NCBI GenBank assembly: GCA_017165825.1
Contig: CM029369.1
Location: 9,446,633-9,510,632, forward strand
Length of the DNA: 64,000 bases
Direction of reading: 5' to 3'
From: Hepsetus odoe
Taxonomy: Eukaryota; Chordata; Actinopteri; Characiformes; Hepsetidae
The notes under the pieces are model-generated. The model saw only the letters and a program-made list of their open reading frames with translations, did no database searches and was not told the DNA's origin. Shown piece after piece: positions 1-10,098 of this stretch. The translations under genes and the position numbers were made by a program. Position 1 is the first letter of the stretch. Every line of letters begins with the position of its first letter.

Positions 1-472
1 GACCAAGTATGGTATTTTTTTTTTTTTTTTTGGTTTTAATGTTAAAAAGTACCATTCAATATCCAGTCAGTACAGTCAGAGAAACAAAGTTGCAAGAGTA
101 AAGAGCACCGTAGCCCGGACTGCTTTTAAAATGAGACACAGTATGGGACTCACAGCAAAGCTCATTTACATAATTCAGTATTAAAAACATAGTAACAAAA
201 ACAGACTTTTTGGGGGTTTTTTTTGGACAAAAGAGGTTAAAAAATGATGTAAGAATAAATGATGGTGGGTTATAAGTGGCCCCCAGTGGAAAGAAAAGCT
301 AAATTAGAAATGTCAAATCCCATCCCGGAGGACTGAAAAACTGCATTTGTTTGTTCCCTATTACAAAGCCAGATCCAACCCACTGCTTGATTAGTTAAGA
401 TTAGCAATTTGGTGCATTAATCATGAACACCAGTAGACCTCACAGTGAATGCTTGATGTCTTGTTTTCTCAG
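1..472. other. Intron of itgb2 upstream of first visible exon
   Basis: AT-rich sequence with homopolymer T runs (13-31, 219-225) and no splice-bounded coding stretch. It ends in a good acceptor (ttgttttctcag) directly before the integrin exon at 473. I see nothing else in it. Confidence 0.7.
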
Positions 473-3400
473 GCAAACCCTTCACTTTTGAACTTGCTTT
501 TAAGAGGGCAGAGGGTTACCCGGTTGATCTGTACTACCTGATGGATCTGTCTTACTCGATGAATGATGATTTGAAGAATGTGAAGAGCTTAGGAATAGAG
601 CTACTTAAGAAACTTAAAGAAATCACTGGAAATGCAAGAATAGGTAAGAAGACACATGATAAAGACTTAGGAATTAAAAGTGTTTGTTTTAACTTAGTGG
701 TTACAGGTGTAGTTATATAGTTTGTTCATGCAGGTTTTGGGTCATTTGTCGATAAGACACTCCTCCCATTTACGGACACAAATAAGGAGAAGCTCGACAA
801 GCCTTGCCCACGTGAAGAAACCCAATGTCAGGCAGCATTTGGTTATAAGCATGTCCTCAGTCTAACAGAGAATGAAGGGGAATTCACAGATATGGTATCT
901 AAGCAAAACATATCTGGAAACCTGGATACACCAGAGGGAAGTCTGGATGCCATTATGCAAGCTGTCAGCTGTGAGGTGAGACTCTATCTGTAGTAATTTT
1001 TTTTAAAGAAGCATGGTCTTTTTCATGTTGATTTGGTTTGATTAATTGAAATCAATAACTTATTTATTTAGTGATGTGAGTAATGAGTTGATTATATGCA
1101 CAGTAATACTGACTAGAGGATCTTTCATCAACATGCAGAATGAAATTGGCTGGGGCAATAGTACTCGCCTCTTGGTGCTGGCCACTGATGCTGGGTTCCA
1201 CATGGCAGGGGATGGGAAGCTTGCTGGTATTCTAGAACCCAATCAAGAGTCCTGTCAGCTCGACACGGAAAAAAAGTACAGCAAGAGCAATGTCTGGGTA
1301 TGTATCATAACTTTTAAAGAGATACAAATAAGTTAATTACTTAGTTACTACAACACACATGAACATATCTTTGCATAGATATTATTAGTATGTGCCTTAT
1401 ATCAACACAATTCTCTCTATCAGGACTACCCATCCGTTGGACAGGTAGCCAGGAAACTGGAGGAAAAAAATATACAGCCAATTTTTGCTGTCACAGAGAA
1501 AGTGGCAGATGTATACAGAGTGAGTGCAATTATTATAATGTTGTGCTAAAATTGCACAAAAACTAATGAGGTTTGTTTCATTATATGTATCATGAAAATG
1601 TGTAAGAATCATGATGTATTTTTCCATTTTGCCCTCCCCTACCTTTAGTTATGGAATACAATTGCACCATCTTCAAAGGCAGTTCTAAGTTTTAAGATGC
1701 ATTGACCTCAACTCTCCAAGTTCTTTTTTATTTTTCTGTTTAAATATACGTGAACAAATACACTCCTTTTCCTTTGGATAGACAATGAACATTGTTTCTA
1801 GAATCATTTAAGGTATACATTTAGACCTTGAGGCTCAAAAGTATACCTTTAAACAAACATTTGTGTCTTGGAGGACTAAAATTTACCAGGAAAGTACCTT
1901 CCTGACAGTGTGTAACCATGTTTTCTTTTCCAGGAGTTAAGCAAACTGATTCCCAAATCTGATGTTGGAGTGCTAAGTAATGATTCGAGCAATGTTGTGA
2001 ATCTAATTGTGGATGCATACAACGTGAGTGTTTTTATGATTGTTATGTTACATAAATACTATACACTTTGTCTAAAATCAATTGGTAAACTAAAAGGACC
2101 TCTAAGCCTTTTTTTTGTTTGTTTTCATAGAAACTATCTTCCAATGTAATAGTGACTCATGATAGTCTCCCAGAAGGCATAACAGTAACATACACATCAA
2201 ACTGTAAAGGAGGGACAGAGCCTAGTGATAAGGGAATATGCAATAATGTCAACATTGGACAAGAGGTAGGATCTTCACACAGAACAACACAGAAGCCAGA
2301 CACAAAAATTTACTTGGTCTTGTTTTTACCTGAAGAAAAGTTTAGTTCCTTGTTAATTATGTCCATTCTGTCAGTGTTTTGTAATTATTGCTGGCTGTTA
2401 CTATTTAACTTTTCATCTTTAGATACCAGAATGTAAAACACTCATTTTTGTTATTTATATAAGTTATATAAGTTATATATAAGTACTATACAAGTTAAGT
2501 CAATATATTAAGGCAAACCAGTTTTCTTTAAAGTATAATCATCTAATCATATACAGTGCATTATATCAAGGTTGTATTGATATGACTATGATTTGTACCT
2601 TAGGTGAGATTCAGCGTGACTGTGAAAGCTTCAACATGTGCAGACTTAAAGACCTTCAGCATTGGACCTTTGGGCTTCAGTGAAAAACTAAAAGTTCGTG
2701 TTAAAACACGATGTAAGTGTGAATGCGACGATGAGCACATCCCCAAACATGAGCACTGTAATAAACATGGCAGCATCAACTGCGGCACCTGCAGGTACAA
2801 GAACACCTCCTGTTTTAATGTTTTATTGTGTCAGTTTACAAACCAGTATTAAACAACATAAATGATGTGTAAAAACAGTTAACTCTCATCACAGATGTGA
2901 TACAGGATTTCTTGGACAGCGGTGTGAGTGCAGCTTAGGCCAGAAGGATGAGGCCACATTGAAAGCGCAATGCCGGAAAGACAATGGTACTGAATGTGAA
3001 GGTCGTGGAGACTGTGAGTGTGGGGTCTGTAAGTGTCACTTGACTGGGGGAGGAAACTCTTACTACGGCCCTCACTGCGAATGTGATGATGAACACTGCG
3101 AAAAGTACCAGAATAAACAGTGTGGAGGTAATAATACACATTCATACACACCCACACACACAGAAGGCAAACAAAAGATATTTTAACACACAAAGAGATT
3201 TAAGCATGTGCTCAAGTTGGATTCATGAATTCTTCTCAGGTAATGGGGATTGCAAGTGTGGCAAATGTACTTGCTATGATGGCTTTGAGGGACCAGCCTG
3301 TAACTGCAGGAAATCAGTTGAGGGTTGCCGGACCAAAAATGATACCGTGTGTCATGGACGTGGCAGATGTGAGTGCAACCAGTGTATTTGTGAGAGGGGA

Positions 3401-3492
3401 TACAAGGCACCTAAATGTGAGATGTGTCATGCTTGCCAACTGCCTTGCCAAAAATCTGCGTAAGTGTAACATTAAAGGAATTCATTCTTTCA

Positions 3493-3550
<58 letters not shown>

Positions 3551-6351
3551 NNNNNNNNNNNNNNNNNNNNNNNNNNNNNNNNNNNNNNNNNNNNNNNNNN
3601 NNNNNNNNNNNNNNNNNNNNNNNNNNNNNNNNNNNNNNNNNNNNNNNNNNNNNNNNNNNNNNNNNNNNNNNNNNNNNNNNNNNNNNNNNNNNNNNNNNNN
3701 NNNNNNNNNNNNNNNNNNNNNNNNNNNNNNNNNNNNNNNNNNNNNNNNNNNNNNNNNNNNNNNNNNNNNNNNNNNNNNNNNNNNNNNNNNNNNNNNNNNN
3801 NNNNNNNNNNNNNNNNNNNNNNNNNNNNNNNNNNNNNNNNNNNNNNNNNNNNNNNNNNNNNNNNNNNNNNNNNNNNNNNNNNNNNNNNNNNNNNNNNNNN
3901 NNNNNNNNNNNNNNNNNNNNNNNNNNNNNNNNNNNNNNNNNNNNNNNNNACACACACACACACAGTACTGTGCAAAAGTTTTAGGCAGGTGTGAAAAAAT
4001 GCTGTAAACAAAGAATGCTTTCAAAAATGGAAGTGTTAATCATTTATTTTCATCAATCAACAAAATGCAGTGAATGAACAAAAGAGAAATCTAAATCAAA
4101 TCAATATTTGGTGTGACCACCCTTTGCCTTCAAAACAGCATCAGTTCTTCTAGGTACACTTGCACACAGTTTTTGAAGGAACTCGGCTGGTAGGTTGTTC
4201 CAAACATGACTGTGTTTCAACCTACGTGTGACANCAGCACTTAGCAGACTCGACTTATACCTTTGCTTTATCTCCACATCTGATCTGATTCTAGTAACCT
4301 GCAACCTGTCAAAATGTGTGTGTGTGTATATAAATGTGTGTGTATATATATATATACACACACAGTACTGTGCAAATGTTTTAGGCAGGTGTGGAGAAAA
4401 TGCTATTTCCATCAATCAACAAAATGCAGTGAATTAACAAAAGAGAAATCTAAATCAAATCTATATTTGGTGTGACCACCCTTTGCCTTCAAAACAGCAT
4501 AAATTCTTCTAAGTACACTTGCACACAGTTTTTGAAGGAACTCGGCTGGTAGGTCGTTCCAAACATCTTGGAGAACGAACCACAGATCTTCTGTGGATGT
4601 AGGCTTCCTCACATCCTTCTGTCTCTTCATGTGATCCAGACACACTGGATGATGTTGAGATCAGGGATCTGTGGGGGCCAGAAGAACTGATGCTGGTTTG
4701 AAGGCAAAAGGTAGTGACACCAAATATTGATTTGATTTAGAGTTTTCTTTTGTTCGCTAACTTTGCATTTTGTAAATTGATAAAAATAAACAATCATTAT
4801 TTATATTTCTGAAAGCATTCTTTGTTTACAGCATTTTTTCCACACCTGCCTAAAACTTTTGCACAGTACTATATATATATATATATATGAAAACTTCATG
4901 ACAGCGTTATATATTGATATTCATACCCTGATATCATCAACATCAGGAACTGTATTGAATGTCTGGGCTTCGAGAATGGGCCATTTAAGAAGAACTGCTC
5001 AGCAGCCTGCTCCCATCTCCAAGCTACTGTGGAGGAGAAACTTCTCAAAAGTGACTGCCGAGTCAAGGACCATGAGGGATGCTGGATGTCATTCACAATG
5101 ACTGAGCAAAATGGATTTGACAAGTATTTTGTCAAAATTCTCAAGAACAGAGGTAAGGGTGAGGAAGAAATAGAATATCAAAAGTCTAAAATGCGTAATA
5201 TGCATTAGCAGGAGTCTGGCTGACTCCTGACTTGACAAATGTCTATTTTCCACTATACTGCTTAAGCAAATCTCAGCTGACTATGTTTTGCACTTTAAGA
5301 ACATTTACCTTAGAGCTTTCAAATGAAAAAGCATTGTTGCATGGGCATTGTGGAAGATGTAGTTTCTGTAATGAAATTGCAGTCATCATGTTTGTGTTGT
5401 GTCGTCCCAGAAATTTGATTTATAAAGGAAGTTTATGTTTTGATTATAACTTTGTAATAATTTTTAGACACTGGGGTATTTTATAAAGGCATGTGAATCA
5501 GTGAAATGGGTCTAGTGATGACCCTAGATAGCATGGTTATCAACTGTAATGCAACTTGGACAGTTCAAATTATGGGTCTGTGTTTCATTAATAACAAGCA
5601 TTTAAGTGAAAGTGACTACCTTTGTAGTCACTTTTTGCAGCACAGCACAACACAATGACATTCAGCCTCCGCATTTCACCCATACACACACGTGCAGCAG
5701 GGGGCAGATATTGAAAGCACCTGGGGAGCAGTGACAGGGTGATACCTTGATGATACCTTGCTCAAGGGTACCTCAGGGTAACCTACTGGTGAGGGAATCG
5801 AACCCACAATCTTTGGATCCAGGGCCAACTCCCTAACCATTAGGTCACCACTACCTAAATTACAAGCAATCATGAAAAATTTTAATTTTGTAACCTTTAT
5901 AACCTTAGAATGTCATGAAGGCCCAAACATAATCGCCATCGTCGGTGGATCTCTGGCTGCTGTTGCACTGATTGGACTTCTAATCCTCCTTCTCGTCAAG
6001 GGTCTTATTTATCTTAATGACCTAAAAGAATGGAGGAGGTTTGAAAAGGAACAGCAACGCAGCAAATGGGTCAATGTATGTACTGCTTTTTCTACTTATA
6101 ATAGCACTTTATTCCACTTTTTCAAAATATATAGATATCATCTTAAGACATAACTATAGCAAGTTTAACAATTACATTGCACTTTTTGTAATCAAATTTG
6201 TATGTTTCTTGTAAAGGGTTTCCATTTTTCCAGCTTGTGCACTTCACACTGGCCTTTTGCCTTCGCTGTTTTCTCTTTACAGAGTGAAAATCCACTGTTC
6301 CAAAAGGCTACAACCACTGTTGCAAATCCAACATTTACTGGAGACTCCTAA
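473..6351 (+). CDS. itgb2: Integrin beta-2 (CD18-like), 3' part of gene
   Basis: Beta subunit of leukocyte integrins, a plasma-membrane adhesion receptor that pairs with alpha L/M/X-type chains. Twelve exons are visible: 473-643, 734-975, 1139-1297, 1424-1519, 1934-2023, 2131-2265, 2604-2794, 2895-3127, 3240-3459, 4947-5152, 5909-6075 and 6283-6351. They encode 658 residues in frame. Roughly 110 N-terminal residues (signal peptide, PSI, start of hybrid domain) lie left of the window, judging by the 769 aa human protein. The I-like domain has the MIDAS motif DLSYSM near 540. The Cys-rich EGF repeats span 2604-3459 and the beta-tail domain is 4947-5152. One membrane helix in 5909-6075 is followed by a tail with NPLF (talin-type site), a TTT cluster and NPTF (kindlin-type site). 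The tail (RRFEKE, ATTTV, NPxF) fits beta-2 better than beta-1 or beta-3. The assembly gap lies in the intron 3460-4946, and the exon phases across it agree. Confidence 0.93.
3495..3964. repeat. AT/CA microsatellite with 399-base assembly gap
   Basis: An (AT)n run at 3495-3550 leads into unknown bases at 3551-3949 and leaves through (AC)n at 3950-3964. The gap sits in an itgb2 intron. Exon 3240-3459 ends in phase 2, and exon 4947-5152 starts with the single base that completes the codon, so no integrin exon needs to lie in the gap. Confidence 0.95.
3963..4311 (-). mobile_element. Tc1/mariner-type transposon fragment, truncated copy
   Basis: Begins with the family end CAGTACTGTGCAAAAG and continues into a stretch whose minus strand reads like the C-terminus of a Tc1 transposase (residues LQKLCASVPRR, then AKGGHTKY). 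It is broken off at about 4310, next to a TG/TA microsatellite (4312-4362). One base (4234) is unknown. The same family recurs at 4363-4870 and 60652-61206. Confidence 0.7.
4363..4870 (-). mobile_element. Tc1/mariner-type non-autonomous element with terminal inverted repeats
   Basis: About 508 bp. Its ends are inverted copies of each other: CAGTACTGTGCAAATG at 4363 and its complement ending at 4870. Minus-strand remnants of a transposase C-terminus remain, including a degenerate 'DLNII' motif at the third acidic position of the DDE triad. Interrupted frames show it is dead. It lies in the itgb2 intron just before exon 4947 and is flanked by (TA)n, the usual Tc1 target. Confidence 0.72.
5605..5855 (-). 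repeat. tRNA-derived SINE (family A), minus orientation
   Basis: Family A has a tRNA-like head with an A box (GTGGCCTAGTGGTTAG) and a B box (GGGTTCGAAYCC). A constant body follows (GTAGGTTGCCCTGAGGTACC, then CTTGAGCAAGGTACC), and the tail ends in TCACTTTCACTTTCAT. This copy is reversed: its tail is at 5605 and its head ends at 5855. It lies in the last long intron of itgb2 and is nearly full length. Confidence 0.85.
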
Positions 6352-6880
6352 GACAGCAGTAGATCACTGAAGAAAACAGTATTTTGTAAAAAAAAAAAAA
6401 CCTACTGTACATAAACTGTGCTGTTACATATTACCAGTCCCGTCCTCAAGGAGCCCAGCCAGTCCATATGTTTGTACCATCGTCTCAGCTGGCTAATGAG
6501 TGCACCACCTGAGCCAGGTAATTACTGTTGTTAGCGTGATTGCCTCAAGGACTGGATTCAGAAACCTTTGTATTATGGGGTTTCATAAGCATTATTTGTT
6601 ATATTTTGCGGATGCCTTCTTTCAAATCATTCTTCATAAAGGAACTGACTTCACTTAACTGCCTTTTTACATTGAGACTTAATTGCAAATAGTATCAGTG
6701 CTGTGTGGTTATGTGTGTATGGTGTTCCTGTAAAATGCAATATATCCCAATAAAAACAAACTCCCACATATTTTTGTTGAAACAGATTCTTGAAGTTATA
6801 GACGTGTGTTTTTTTGTTTTTACCCCTTGAAACAGCTGTATATAGCTTGTACAAGCAGTATAATTTAATTAAGAATAAAC
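6352..6880 (+). other. 3' untranslated region of itgb2 with polyadenylation signals
   Basis: Follows the itgb2 stop codon. Two AATAAA hexamers are present, at 6749-6754 and 6874-6879, so the message most likely ends near 6770 or 6900. The actual cleavage site cannot be seen. Confidence 0.6.
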
Positions 6881-7199
6881 AAAATAGTTTATATTGCATA
6901 ATGCTTGTCTATAGAGTAGTTTGCAGGGTTGATGCAGTAATTATATAATAATGCTTGCATAATGAATGCTTTTAGGAATGTCTTAAATGTTTTGCAAGTT
7001 AGTCATTTTTGGAGTCATTTTTAGAGCATTTCTATTGGTTCATTCATTATGAAATTTTCTGAGCTGATGCAGAATAATAAAACTATAGAGATAAACATTT
7101 TCTTTTGCCAGCAACATTATTCCTGTGCACAAAGACAGAGCATGGGTGTCTAAAATTATGTAAGAGAGAAGGGTGGTGAGAGTAGCTGGGGCGATGAAG

Positions 7200-7380
7200 G
7201 GCAAAACTTTGCCACTCTGGGCCCTGCACTCTCCCTCTCTCTCCCCCAGCAGACCTGGTTAATGAGTGTGAGGATCAGAGGAGGCGCGGCAGAGTACTGG
7301 AGACTGAAGTACAGAGAGTGAGACAGCCCAACATTCAGCTACCAAGGAGACGTACACACACATACACAGTGCCAGAAGCA
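7200..7380 (+). promoter_or_regulatory. Candidate non-coding first exon (possible distal vil1 exon)
   Basis: This stretch is richer in G+C than its surroundings and ends in a usable donor (AGAAGCAG then GTAGGAAG; junction at 7380). It carries GGTTAATGA, an HNF1-like half site, at about 7257. It is on the same strand as vil1, but 6 kb upstream of the start codon, with a second candidate first exon in between. Assignment to vil1 is inference. Confidence 0.25.
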
Positions 7381-8615
7381 GGTAGGAAGTCTTGTATTTA
7401 ATCTGCTGCGAGTAAAATTTTGTTTGAAGTCAAAGCCTTTTTGGACAATTTTTACAAACAAACTTAGGAGGTCCAGTGGCTTATAGACAATACATGTATT
7501 GTCTTGCTTTATTAGAGCACTGGTGGAAGCCTATGTAGTAGTAATTATCAGGTTATGAGTTTTTCACTAAAGCATCGAAAGGATGTGCATATATGTGTGA
7601 TGAGTGAGGCAGGGTCAGAGGTTGCAGACTAACTTGTGAATCATAAATCGAATGCCTCACTTTGGACTTTCCCATGCAGCTCTCATAAGCGATGTTATTC
7701 ACAGAGTTGAGTTGCTGCATGAGGTAACCTGAACAAAGGCTGAGGCTATTAAGAGAGCCTGTACATCTAACAAACCCATGTTTGACGGTCTGTTTCCCAT
7801 TCTGCAGCTCTTGCTTTTTTACTGTTGCAAGAGTCTGGGGGCTGTTTTTCAGTCAGGGGGCTTGCAGGCTATGCAAACGTGTAAAACAGATTGTTTATGA
7901 GGAAACCTCTTGAAGAACATCCAGACTCTCACATTGTAACATTCATTATTTATTCAAAAAAATGTAACACTGCTTTCACAGAGTATAGTAAACTATCATT
8001 TAATGTAGCATTTGATGTAATTGTGATCAGGTTGAATTATTGAGATGAAAAACATACTGACAAGAGTAAGAAATGCCAAAAACAAATAAGATAAATGAGA
8101 TTGAATCCAGTTTGGATGTAGGCCTTTTCCCTGATTCTTTCACCCAAAGTCAGTTACTATGGAGATTAACCCTTTAAAGCACAGTCTTTAAAGTACAGTC
8201 TAAAGTACAGAACTCTTGTAATATCTTGTGATTGTGATTGTGATTGAAGTCATTTTTAGGAATAGTTTTCCAGGCTTCTTTAAGGTTTCCAAGCACTTAT
8301 TTGGAAGTTTGCTGCATTTTGTTCTGTTTTATGTCAAAATGATGTCACACTGCTTCTGCCTCTGAAACTGTCTGAAATTCTATAAACTGCAGGCAACATG
8401 TATTGAAAATTAGAGTCAACGTCAAAAGTCCCTATGGAACTCTGGAGTATATATACACAATTTAAAAAGTTGGGTTCTTTGGAAGTGAAAAAAAGAAAAC
8501 ATTATGGGTGGCTCTTTTGTACAATACTGTATATTATTTTATTTTTAATTTACAACCTTTTAGTCAGTTACTACTAAAAGTAACTTTATGAAGTAATGCA
8601 AGGTGTTTATGAAAG

Positions 8616-8851
8616 TGTCAAGGTAGATGGCGCTCTACTCTGACTGAGCACACCTGGGCTCATCGGGGCATAGGTGTGCTTCATTGGGGGCTGGATTTAT
8701 TAGCACCAATGAGTCAGAATAGAGCGTCAAGCAATCATGTTTTGTATTTTTTCACACGTGAGGGTGTTTTATGTTTGCACAAATAAAGTAAAGTTCACGG
8801 ATCCCTGGCTCTGCGAATACATCCAAACTGTACCACCACCCAAGCCTTACA
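8616..8851 (+). mobile_element. Solo LTR with 5-bp target duplication
   Basis: A 236-bp unit that starts TGTCAAGG and ends CCTTACA, the TG...CA ends typical of LTRs. It is flanked on both sides by the same five bases, GAAAG (8611-8615 and 8852-8856), as expected of integrase-made duplications. An AATAAA lies at about 8780, in the usual place for an LTR R region. No internal retroelement genes are next to it, so it looks like a recombined solo LTR. The retroelement superfamily cannot be told. Confidence 0.7.
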
Positions 8852-9943
8852 GAAAGCAAGAGATAGAATCTGGATTTTCTGGACCGTTTCGAAATTAAAC
8901 ATTTTCAGCTTTAGCAAGATTCCTTAATAAACTTATCAATGTTCTATGAAATCTCTTGTCAAAATTCAGAGCATTTAGAAATGTGACTCTAAGCACCAAA
9001 ATGTGAATCTAAGTACCTTAATGAGTAAAACTTAATGACAGAAAGTGTAATGGTGAAGGAACATTAAGAATAAAAAAGACTTAACCTGTCATTATCTGGT
9101 CTGCAATGAACTGTCAAATAATTTTAGACAGATACAAATAAATAATGAAAAAGGGCACGGAGATCAAACTGAAGAAAACTCCCCATGTTCAGAAAAATCC
9201 ACACATCTGTACATTAAAAGTAAAGTTGTCTTTTTGCAAAAGACTAAAAAACAAGTTGTGTTAATGTGAAATATTTCATCCATGTGCAACCCACTGACAT
9301 ATGTGCATCTTTAAGTGAGATTTCAGGATTTCAGCACATGATAGTAAAAATTTCAATCAATGCAAGGCAAGGCCTCTAAAATTACATTGAGAGTTCATAA
9401 ATCATAAATATAAAATCAGAGTATGCTGAGTCAAGTGCAGAAACAAGATTTTAAACAGAATAATTTCCTCATTAAAGTGAATTTCAGATATTTTTTGGTT
9501 TACATTTTGGTTTACATTATTTGAAGTCTTGCCTATTATTGTTTATTGAAAATTACATCAACCAATTCTTTTTTTTTTTTTTTTTACCATTTAAAGGAAA
9601 CCCAAGTTTTTGTTCTGACAGCAACGATTAGCTAGATTCAGTTGGGCACATTTAGTATATGAATAAAATATATTTCCTTTTCTTTTTCTTTTTGCTGTTA
9701 TCAGTATTTTTAATGGTTTATTCAGGCATAAATAAAATACATGTTTGAATTAAGTCCATTCAATGTATCTCTTTGTTCACCCATTTTTGTAGTACATTCA
9801 GCACACTCAGTATGAAGAAGAGTTGTTCTTTCTGGGTTGCCCTTTTTGCTAATAGAGATGTCCAGGAGAGGTTATGAGGCTGATAGCTAATACCTGTCAT
9901 GCAGATAATCCCACACACACCTGTATGCACATCTTCTACATTT

Positions 9944-10098
9944 GCCATAAAAGGCCAGCATGGCCCTGAGTGGTTGGAGAAAGACAGCCAGGGCGAGAGG
10001 CAAAGTGCAGGGGCTGTAAAGCAGGGAGTGAGCGTTACGAACACTTCGGCGCCATCTGTTCAATCCCTCATCTGTCCATACAGCTCCTCTCTCGTTAG
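9944..10098 (+). promoter_or_regulatory. Candidate vil1 promoter and 5' non-coding exon
   Basis: CCATAAAAGG at 9944-9953 is a perfect CC(A/T)6GG (CArG) box and also offers a TATA-like ATAAAA. A GATAAT motif lies about 40 bases upstream. A GC-richer stretch follows, ending at 10098 in a near-consensus donor (GTTAG then GTAAGTGC). A transcript starting near 9975 could splice to an acceptor at 13410-13411 or 13429-13430, just before the villin start codon. The motifs are seen; the promoter role and link to vil1 are inferred. Confidence 0.42.

Larger units (their letters stand above)
6900..9940. other. Intergenic DNA between itgb2 and vil1
   Basis: AT-rich, with no coding stretch bounded by splice sites. 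It contains a candidate non-coding exon (about 7200-7380) and a solo LTR (8616-8851), annotated separately. A poly-T run lies at 9569-9585. I see nothing else supportable. Confidence 0.6.

Noticed and set aside
3225..4024. Long open frames of 170-260 codons on both strands
   Set aside because: They are open only because unknown bases (3551-3949) and an AT repeat contain no stops; not coding.
3460..4946. Suspected missing itgb2 exon in the assembly gap
   Set aside because: Reading phase and the Cys-rich sequence join directly from exon 3240-3459 to exon 4947-5152, as in beta-2 integrins.
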